NCBI RefSeq assembly: GCF_001465545.3
Contig: NZ_CP013480.3
Location: 682,001-746,000, forward strand
From: Pandoraea norimbergensis
Lineage (GTDB): Bacteria; Pseudomonadota; Gammaproteobacteria; Burkholderiales; Burkholderiaceae
Direction: 5' to 3'
Length of the DNA stretch: 64,000 nt
Below the pieces are notes generated by a model. That model made no database searches. It saw only the letters and a list, made by a program, of their open reading frames with translations, and was not told the origin of the DNA. Below are positions 58,345-64,000 of the stretch, one piece after another. Each line of letters begins with the position of its first letter. Positions within the stretch are counted from its first letter, which is position 1. Both the position numbers and the translations under genes were made by a program.

Positions 58345-59721
58345 TTACGGGTGAGTCATCAGATAGTCGGCCACGGCCTGATAGGCGGGCAGTGACGTGG
58401 GATCGTTCGCCGAGTTGCTGGCGCTCGGGTGCGAGCTGAAGCGTGCGATCACCATTTGTGCGGCGGGATCGACGTAGATCGCCTGACCGTGGACGCCGCG
58501 CGCCATGAATGCGCCGTGGGCGTTGTGCGACACCCACCACATGCCGCTGTAGCTCCAGCCTTTGAGCAGGTCGTAACCGGCCTTCGCAAATTTGGTCTTG
58601 TCGCCGCCCGCACGAATGTGATCGATGGCGCGTTTTGGCACGAGCCGCTGACCGTTGATCGTGCCGCCTTCCAGCATCAGTTCACCGATGCGTGCCATGT
58701 CGCGCAACCCGGCGTTGAAGCCACCGCCCGCGAAGGGCGTGCCGAGCGAGTCGACGGTGTAATAAGCGTCCTGTTCTGCGCCTATGCGCTGCCATATACG
58801 TTCTGAAAGCAACTGCGCAACCGACTTGCCGGTCTTGCGCGCAATGATCCAGCCAAGCGCGTCGGTGTTGACCGTCTTGTAAGCGAAGGCTGTGCCGTGT
58901 TCGCCTTGTTTGCGCACGGTTTCGAGGTATTCCCAATACGTTCTTGGCCCGGTGTAACCGCGCGGTTTTGGCAGCGGACTCCCTGCATCGGCATGACGCC
59001 AGACTTCGGCGTTGGGGTCGCTATAGTCCTCGCTGAATTGCAGTCCGGTCGTCATGTCCATGACCTGTCGAACGGTGGCGTCGCCAAAGGCGCTTTGCCG
59101 CAGTTCGGGGACGATGGTGTCCACGCGCGCGTTCTCGTCGATCACGCCTTCTGCGACGAGCATTTCGCCGAGCAGTCCGGTCAGCGATTTCGTCACCGAC
59201 ATCGCGCCGTGTTGGCCGTTGGCATCGAGGCAGCCGGCATAGCGCTCATACACCACGCGGCCCCTGTGCAGCACGATGACGCCGTCCGTATAGTTGGCAT
59301 CGAATGCCTGCCGCCAACTCATTTTCGCGTCGCTGCCAATCGGTGTGAAAGTGACCGCATCGATGCCCGCGTCGATCTTTCGAACCAGAGGCACTGCGCT
59401 GCCGGGGCCGCGTGACACGCCGACGGTCGGCATGAGTTCGCGGAAGTGGCAGACGGTCCAGCGCGACTTGGGGAACGTGAAGTAATCGCCATCGGTAAAA
59501 CGGATGGCTTTGTCGTCAGGCGGCGGAGACCCGGTCATCCAGCCGAGCGTGCGCGGGTCGGACTGGGCTGCGGTCATGGGGGCGTCGGTCTTGGCCAGCG
59601 CGAGCGGCGTCGCGAACGCGGCGCAAAGCACCGACGCGCCGATAACGGCCGTAATGGAACGACGGGATGGCGTTGCTGTTCTGATCGGCAAGTTGAGCTT
59701 TGGCAAGTAGTGAGCGGACAC
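58345..59721 (-). CDS. Serine hydrolase of the class C beta-lactamase/DD-peptidase family
   Basis: 458 residues. A basic N-terminus followed by ITAVIGASVLCAAFATPLAL and AKTDA makes a signal peptide. The SxxK nucleophile is S175-V-T-K178 in HGAMSVTKSLTGLLGEMLV. YSD in QFSEDYSDPN is the probable YxN equivalent, and HGAFMARGVHGQAIYVDP is the KTG-region equivalent (HGQ). This fits the EstB/6-aminohexanoate-dimer hydrolase type rather than a true beta-lactamase. It would act in the periplasm on esters, amides or peptides. The methyltransferase gene follows after 12 bases. Confidence 0.87.
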   Translation of the reverse strand: MSAHYLPKLNLPIRTATPSRRSITAVIGASVLCAAFATPLALAKTDAPMTAAQSDPRTLGWMTGSPPPDDKAIRFTDGDYFTFPKSRWTVCHFRELMPTVGVSRGPGSAVPLVRKIDAGIDAVTFTPIGSDAKMSWRQAFDANYTDGVIVLHRGRVVYERYAGCLDANGQHGAMSVTKSLTGLLGEMLVAEGVIDENARVDTIVPELRQSAFGDATVRQVMDMTTGLQFSEDYSDPNAEVWRHADAGSPLPKPRGYTGPRTYWEYLETVRKQGEHGTAFAYKTVNTDALGWIIARKTGKSVAQLLSERIWQRIGAEQDAYYTVDSLGTPFAGGGFNAGLRDMARIGELMLEGGTINGQRLVPKRAIDHIRAGGDKTKFAKAGYDLLKGWSYSGMWWVSHNAHGAFMARGVHGQAIYVDPAAQMVIARFSSHPSASNSANDPTSLPAYQAVADYLMTHP

Positions 59722-59780
59722 CGAATCTGTCCGTCAGTATGCCACCGAAGCCTTCGAGTCCTTGCCCCGGGGAAATGCCG

Positions 59781-60242
59781 TCACGCGTTATCCGGCGCGC
59801 CAACCCGATGCGCCTCCAGCGCGCGGGCATACGCCGTCAAACCCGCGGCCACGGCTTGTTGCTGGTCGTCGCTCAATTGTGTCAACGCGCTGGTGACTTG
59901 CTGCCGGCCATAGTCGTTGATTGACGCCAATGTCCGCTTGCCACGCGGCGTCAACGTCAGCAGCTTGGCGCGCGCATCGCCGCGACTGACGGTTTCCTTC
60001 AATTCCCCAGCCTCGATCAATTTGCGAACCATCCGGCTGATGCTGGATTTTTCGAGATTGAGGAATTCAGCGAGTTCCGCCGCCGTCATGGAATGGCGCG
60101 TGCCGATTTCCATGATCGCGTGGACGGCTGACGGCGAATAGTCCGTACCGGCCAATGTCGTACGCATGAATCCCAATTCACGCACCATCTTTCGTGACGC
60201 CGCTCGAATAGCATCGATCAGCAAGGTGTCGACATCCGGCAT
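59781..60242 (-). CDS. MarR family transcriptional regulator
   Basis: 153 residues, the full MarR fold: dimer helix around DTLLIDAIRAASRKMVREL, the winged HTH TAAELAEFLNLEKSSISRMV, RKLIEAGELKETVSRGDARA and LLTLTPRGK, then C-terminal dimer helices. It shares RELGFMRTTLA, PSAVHA and EIG with the MarR-GNAT protein at the right edge, so they are paralogues. It diverges from an SDR gene across 126 bases that hold a perfect palindrome, the probable operator for both genes. Confidence 0.92.
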   Translation of the reverse strand: MPDVDTLLIDAIRAASRKMVRELGFMRTTLAGTDYSPSAVHAIMEIGTRHSMTAAELAEFLNLEKSSISRMVRKLIEAGELKETVSRGDARAKLLTLTPRGKRTLASINDYGRQQVTSALTQLSDDQQQAVAAGLTAYARALEAHRVGAPDNA

Positions 60243-60273
60243 TTTTGATTCTCGATTGATTTATGAAAACAAT

Positions 60274-60288
60274 GTTGTACGATACAAC
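60274..60288. promoter_or_regulatory. MarR operator candidate
   Basis: GTTGTA-CGA-TACAAC is a perfect 6-3-6 palindrome in the divergent MarR/SDR promoter, 32 bases from the MarR start. On the MarR side it covers a TTGTAT -35 placed 16 bases before CATAAA. The same 6-3-6 form occurs twice before the MarR-GNAT gene. Confidence 0.65.
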
Positions 60289-60368
60289 TAATCTGTGTCT
60301 TCGGCCATCGATTTCCGCCATGGGCGCCACAGGGTTCGTTTGAGAAGTTGCAACGTTCAGGGGACACC

Positions 60369-61163
60369 ATGGAAACATCGTCGCAAGCCCGAGATTCGAC
60401 GCCGCGCCGTGGCCGTATGGCCGGTCGCGTGGGGCTGGTAACCGGGGGCGGCAGCGGCATTGGCCGCGCGACGGCGCTCCTGATGGCGCGTGAAGGTGCC
60501 GACGCCGTGGTGATTGCGGGGCGACGTGCGCACGAAGGTGAAGCCGTTGCTGCAGAATGCCGTGCGGCTGGCGCACAAGGCTTGTACTTGCCAACCGACG
60601 TGACGCGCGAGGAGGACGTGGCGAATCTGGTCCAGACCACGCTTGCACAGTTCGGCCGCCTCGATGTCGCGTTCAACAATGCGGGCTTTCAAGAACGGCG
60701 GGCACCGGTCGAAGCGCAGGACACTTCGGTCTACGAGTGCGTGTTCGACGCCAATGTCCGTTCGGTTTTCCTGTGTCTGAAGTATCAGGTTCCGGTCATG
60801 GCAGAACAGGGTGGCGGTCGCATCGTCATCAACGCGTCGGTCAGCGGCATGCGCAATCCGAACCCGGGGCTGGCGCTTTACTCGGCGTCCAAGGCCGCCG
60901 TGATTTCATTGATGCGCTCGGCGGCGATGGAATGCGCCCCTCGCGGCATTCGTATCAACGCCGTCGCGCCGGGGCGTGTCGTGACCGACATGATGCTGGC
61001 GTCCGGTATCGCCGACATGTTGGCTGTCGCCGCCGGCCTGCCGCTACGACGGATGGGCCAGCCCGAGGAAGTCGCCGAGGCGGTCGTGTGGCTGGCGTCG
61101 GACGAGGCGTCGTTTGTCGTCGGGCACGTCTTGGCGGCCGACGGCGGGTTTAGCGCGTCGTGA
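60369..61163 (+). CDS. Short-chain dehydrogenase/reductase (FabG-like)
   Basis: 264 residues from the ATG at 60369. A ~20-residue Ser/Thr/Arg tail precedes VGLVTGGGSGIGRATALLMA. Other motifs: AGRRAHEGEAVA, VAFNNAG (FNNAG instead of VNNAG), the Ser in VINASVSG, YSASKAAVISLMRSAAMEC, VAPGRVVTDMM and the glucose-dehydrogenase-type end WLASDEASFVVGHVLAADGG. It is a different SDR branch from the three above. It faces the MarR regulator and is the likely target gene. Probably a cytosolic NAD(P) oxidoreductase of unknown substrate. Confidence 0.89.
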   Translation: METSSQARDSTPRRGRMAGRVGLVTGGGSGIGRATALLMAREGADAVVIAGRRAHEGEAVAAECRAAGAQGLYLPTDVTREEDVANLVQTTLAQFGRLDVAFNNAGFQERRAPVEAQDTSVYECVFDANVRSVFLCLKYQVPVMAEQGGGRIVINASVSGMRNPNPGLALYSASKAAVISLMRSAAMECAPRGIRINAVAPGRVVTDMMLASGIADMLAVAAGLPLRRMGQPEEVAEAVVWLASDEASFVVGHVLAADGGFSAS

Positions 61164-61190
61164 GCGGTTTGTGTCTCAAGCGCTTTGGCG

Positions 61191-62306
61191 CTACCGCGTC
61201 ACTGCCGGCCAGCTCATCTCGAAGCGCGCGCCGCCCAGCGTGACCGGATCGGTCGCGACAACGCGCCCGTTGTGGGCACGCAAGACCTGTTCGGTGATGG
61301 CGAGGCCAAGACCATAGCCGCCCGTTCTGCGGTCCAGACGGACGAAGGCATCGAAGATTCGCTTGCGTTCGCTTTCCGGAATGCCGGGGCCGTCGTCTTC
61401 CACATAGATTTCCACATTGCCGTGGCGCAAATGCAGCCCCACGACAATCCGCGAGGTGGCGTAGCGGCTGGCATTGCGCAGCAGATTGCGCATCGCGTAA
61501 GACATCAGGCGCTTGTCCATCACCACCAGCTGCGAGGTGTCCCAGTCGGTGTCGAGCGTGATCTCGCGATCGGCGTAGAGCAGCGTGGCGTCGCGCACCT
61601 GCGCCGTGAACCAGTTCGATACCGAGGTGGCTTCGACGTGCGATTGAAGCGAGCTGTATTCGAGGCGCGCGAACGTCAGGCTCATGTCGATCAGTTCGTC
61701 GAGTTCCGTCACATCCTGATCGATGCTCTCGAGCGCTTGTTGACACGCATCCGCGGGCGACGACGGATCACGCAAGATTTCCAGTGCAAATCGCAACCGG
61801 GCCAAGGGCGTGCGCAGTTCGTGCGAGATACCGTTAGTCAGATCGCGTTGCGTGGCTATCAACTTCTCCATGCGCTCGGCAAGCGCGTTCAGCGTCCGTG
61901 CGAGCGGGCCAATGATCACGCTATAGGATTCGCGCGCCCGGGTATGAAATTGTCCGCCGCTGAAGTCGATGGCACGTTCGCGCACCATCACCAGATCGAC
62001 CCAGACAGGGCGCATCCACCGATACGCGACGATGGCGGGCAGCGCCAGTGTGGATACAGCGAGCGGCAGCAGGAACCGCGCCGTCAGCAAGTGCTCGTGA
62101 AGCCATTCAGCGGGCAGATTGATCAGCAGGAGTGCTGCTGGCACAGCTAGCACGAGCAGGCACAACCACAGCAGGCGAGTGTAGGTGCGCACATAGAGAC
62201 GCGACCAACTGGGGCGCCGGTCGGCCCGGGTGTCGGTCCACGAGCGCCGGAAGCGCTGCCACCGGAGCCGGCAGTAGCGGTAAGGCTGGAAATGATGGCC
62301 ACGCAT
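61191..62306 (-). CDS. rstB: Sensor histidine kinase, RstB-like
   Basis: 371 residues. TM1 is about 43-62 (LLWLCLLVLAVPAALLLINL) and TM2 about 76-94, with only a short periplasmic loop of ~15 residues between them, much smaller than in E. coli RstB. A HAMP-like segment follows, then the H-box NGISHELRTPLARLRFALEI, the N-box LLRNASRYATSRIVV, the G1 box EDDGPGIPESER and the G2 box GGYGLGLAITEQ. With so little periplasmic sequence it may sense within the membrane. It lies downstream of its regulator gene with a 120-base gap. Confidence 0.9.
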   Translation of the reverse strand: MRGHHFQPYRYCRLRWQRFRRSWTDTRADRRPSWSRLYVRTYTRLLWLCLLVLAVPAALLLINLPAEWLHEHLLTARFLLPLAVSTLALPAIVAYRWMRPVWVDLVMVRERAIDFSGGQFHTRARESYSVIIGPLARTLNALAERMEKLIATQRDLTNGISHELRTPLARLRFALEILRDPSSPADACQQALESIDQDVTELDELIDMSLTFARLEYSSLQSHVEATSVSNWFTAQVRDATLLYADREITLDTDWDTSQLVVMDKRLMSYAMRNLLRNASRYATSRIVVGLHLRHGNVEIYVEDDGPGIPESERKRIFDAFVRLDRRTGGYGLGLAITEQVLRAHNGRVVATDPVTLGGARFEMSWPAVTR

Positions 62307-62426
62307 GGTTTGTCCCGGCGAGGTGTTGCGTTATGTCTTCGAGGGTTGTCGAGCGTCTTCGGGCGTCTTACTGTGTCGTGTCGGACAACCCGGCGCCAGC
62401 GCGCGGTTTCATACGTGCCGCACGAC

Positions 62427-63131
62427 TCAATCCCAATCCGACTTGTTGAGCTGATAGCCCTTGCCGCGCACGGTCAGAATGCGCTGGGGCGGCGTGGTGT
62501 CGTCGCCCAGCTTGCGGCGCAGCTTGTAAATGCCACCGTCGACCGAGCGGTCGACCCCGTCGAATTCGACGCCGCGCAGTTGCCGCACCAGATCGTCCCG
62601 CGTGACGACCTGCCCGGCAGAGCGCGCCAACGCCCACAGCAGATCGAACTCTGCCGAAGTCAGGTCGGGGGTGGTGCCGTTGGGCAGCGTCACCGTGCGG
62701 TTGCCACGGTCGATCCTGAACTTGCCGAAGGTGATCGATTCCGGCTGCACTGCCGATGACGGCCGTTGCACGTTACGGCGCAGTTGCGCCTTGATGCGTG
62801 CGAGCAGCACGCGTGGCTGCACTGGCTTGTGCACGTAATCGTCGGCACCCAGTTCCAGCCCGAGCACTTCGTCGAACTCCTCGTCGCGCGCGGTCACCAT
62901 GATGACGATACCGTCGTAATGCTCGCGCGCTTCGCGGCACACCTGAAACCCGTCTTTACCGGGCAGGTTCACGTCGAGGATGACCAGATCGGGGCGGCGT
63001 TTGATGATCGCCTGCACCGCGCGGCCCCCGTCGAGCACGGTATCGACCTGATAACCATGCTTTTGCAGATACCCGGCGACCAGGGCTGAGAGGCGCGCGT
63101 CGTCTTCGACGAGAAGGATCCTGGTGGGCAT
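62427..63131 (-). CDS. rstA: OmpR-family response regulator, RstA-like
   Basis: 234 residues. The receiver domain has the acidic pair in LLVEDDARL, the phospho-acceptor D53 in VILDVNLPGKDGFQVCREAR, a Thr in MVTARDEE and a Lys in DDYVHKPVQPRVLLARI. The C-terminal winged helix is OmpR-type (LTSAEFDLLWALARSAGQVV, LVRQLRGVEFDGVDRSVDGG, IYKLRRKLGDD, ILTVRGKGYQL). It closely follows RstA in its PGKDG block and the VLLARI end of the receiver. It is co-oriented with the kinase and probably regulates itself through the repeats just upstream. Confidence 0.92.
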   Translation of the reverse strand: MPTRILLVEDDARLSALVAGYLQKHGYQVDTVLDGGRAVQAIIKRRPDLVILDVNLPGKDGFQVCREAREHYDGIVIMVTARDEEFDEVLGLELGADDYVHKPVQPRVLLARIKAQLRRNVQRPSSAVQPESITFGKFRIDRGNRTVTLPNGTTPDLTSAEFDLLWALARSAGQVVTRDDLVRQLRGVEFDGVDRSVDGGIYKLRRKLGDDTTPPQRILTVRGKGYQLNKSDWD

Positions 63132-63201
63132 TTTCGAGATGGCAACGAACGGGGGGAGAGAGGGCAGCTTCGGCCAGCAGTTTAGTGGCTTCTCGCGCGT
63201 T

Positions 63202-63247
63202 GCGACGGCGTGTCGACAAAACGCGACAATTCTCCATCAAACGCGAC
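63202..63247. promoter_or_regulatory. Direct GCGAC repeats in the response-regulator upstream region
   Basis: GCGAC recurs at 63202, 63223 and 63243; the last two lie in the identical 9-mer AAACGCGAC (63219-63227 and 63239-63247). Spacings of 21 and 20 bases keep them on one face of the helix, as expected for OmpR-type regulators. Binding is inferred. Confidence 0.4.
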
Positions 63248-63292
63248 GGCGCAAATGCGCGCATCGCGCTAGCGATCCGGTAAATTTCCGCC

Positions 63293-63336
63293 TTGCATAA
63301 GTTGCACTATGCAACTATATTGTTGCGAAGCGCAAC
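63293..63336 (+). promoter_or_regulatory. Promoter of the MarR-GNAT gene with two flanking palindromic operators
   Basis: TTGCAT (63293-63298), a 17-base spacer and TATATT (63316-63321). The palindrome GTTGCA-CTA-TGCAAC (63301-63315) fills the spacer, and GTTGCG-AAG-CGCAAC (63322-63336) follows the -10 directly. Centres are 21 bases apart. Bound repressors would block the promoter completely. Confidence 0.75.
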
Positions 63337-63363
63337 TAATGCAGCCAATCTGCCCCCCGTGCC

Positions 63364-64000
63364 ATGGATATCACCGACCTGAACGCTGGATCGCGAGACG
63401 CCACGATTCTCGAACTGCGGGAGTTTTCGCGCAAGCTGGTGCGCGAGCTTGGTTTCATGCGCACGACGCTGGCCGACAGCGATCTGGCCCCCTCGGCGGT
63501 CCATGCGGTCATTGAGATCGGCGCAAATCCGGGCGTGAGCGCGAAGGATCTGGGCGGACTGCTGCGGCTCGACAAGTCGAACACCAGCCGCCAGCTTGCC
63601 AAGCTGGAAGCCTGCGGTCTCGTCACCCGTGTGGCGTCGAAGGACGACGCCCGGACGTTCGCGTTGCAACTGACGCCAGCCGGGCAGGCGCTGCGCAAGC
63701 GAATCGACCAGTTTGCGACCGATCAGGTCTCCAACGCGCTGCGGCGTCTGGTGCCAGCCGATCAACAGGCGTTGATTCGTTCGCTGGCGCTGTATGCCGA
63801 TGCGCTGGCGGTCGACAACGTGGCGAAGTCTACGGGCATGCATGCCGAGGGGCCGTCGGTGAAGCAGGGCTACGTGCCCGGCTGCATCGGCGACATCGCG
63901 AGCCTGCACGCCCGGTTTTACGCGGAACACTGGGGCTTTGGCGCGTTCTTTGAGAAGCGGGTCGCCACGGAACTGGCGGAATTTGCCGGGGCGTTGCCTG
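63364..64000 (+). CDS. MarR-type regulator fused to a GNAT acetyltransferase, N-terminal part (runs off the right edge)
   Basis: Open from the ATG at 63364 to the end of the window, about 212 codons without a stop. Residues 1-155 are MarR-like: EFSRKLVRELGFMRTTLA, VSAKDLGGLLRLDKSNTSRQ, LAKLEACGLVTRVASKDDAR. They are clearly related to the MarR protein at 59781-60242. From about residue 165 the sequence GYVPGCIGDIASLHARFYAE and HWGFGAFFEKRVATELAEF matches the start of the GNAT domain in MarR-GNAT fusion proteins. These fusions are thought to couple regulation to acetylation of a small molecule or protein. The acetyl-CoA site lies beyond the window. The two operators upstream suggest autorepression. 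Confidence 0.87.
   Translation, partial: MDITDLNAGSRDATILELREFSRKLVRELGFMRTTLADSDLAPSAVHAVIEIGANPGVSAKDLGGLLRLDKSNTSRQLAKLEACGLVTRVASKDDARTFALQLTPAGQALRKRIDQFATDQVSNALRRLVPADQQALIRSLALYADALAVDNVAKSTGMHAEGPSVKQGYVPGCIGDIASLHARFYAEHWGFGAFFEKRVATELAEFAGALP

Overview
The window is about 64 kb of GC-rich, densely coding DNA. It looks like a betaproteobacterial chromosome of the Burkholderiaceae, and Pandoraea or a close relative is my best inference. The reasons are codon use, the Burkholderia-type phosphonate regulator, the uvrA / MFS / ssb arrangement, and many MarR, TetR, AraC and LysR regulators paired with short-chain dehydrogenases. I see no tRNA, rRNA, CRISPR array, insertion sequence or prophage. 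The sequence enters inside purU and leaves inside a MarR-GNAT gene.

Layout. 0-3.5 kb: the purU tail, a short serpin-like protein with a replaced N-terminus, an MFS exporter and a DUF488 protein. 3.6-11.8 kb: a giant repeat-rich type Va autotransporter whose signal-peptide frame is separated from the passenger by a one-base frameshift in a G5 run. 12.3-24.2 kb: a phosphonate island. A leftward block (phnS, phnT, phnU, phnW) imports and transaminates 2-aminoethylphosphonate. A rightward block (GntR regulator, phnA, phnY) oxidises phosphonoacetaldehyde and hydrolyses phosphonoacetate. It is followed by a Na+/phosphate cotransporter whose 3' end overlaps a PhnZ-type HD oxygenase gene. 24.2-33.8 kb: a membrane protein, a regulator / PLP ammonia-lyase / RidA operon, an AI-2E family protein, uvrA, an MFS transporter and ssb.

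33.9-38.3 kb: a LysR gene diverges from an Asp/Glu-type racemase, a D-cysteine desulfhydrase / cysteate lyase family enzyme and a DAACS symporter, which looks like an amino-acid (possibly sulfonated amino-acid) catabolic unit. 38.4-41.5 kb: three NAD(P)-binding oxidoreductases and a TetR regulator with matching operators at two promoters. 41.8-47.1 kb: envelope genes, namely a GH114 polygalactosaminidase, a GT4 glycosyltransferase, a polysaccharide deacetylase and a patatin-type (Vd) autotransporter. 47.2-50.1 kb: a chromate transporter, an acetyltransferase, and a VOC protein with an AraC regulator. 50.2-53.9 kb: an HscC-type Hsp70 followed by a membrane-anchored J-like protein. 53.9-64 kb: regulator/oxidoreductase pairs, a lipoprotein hydrolase operon, a methyltransferase, a serine hydrolase, an RstAB-like two-component system, and two paralogous MarR genes with the same operator architecture.

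Most worth a second look: the serpin-like protein and the hairpin before its start codon; the PhnZ-like oxygenase overlapping the phosphate transporter, with a Pho-box-like site upstream; the 17-bp palindrome at the phosphonate divergent promoter; the paired MarR operators; and the racemase/lyase/symporter cluster.
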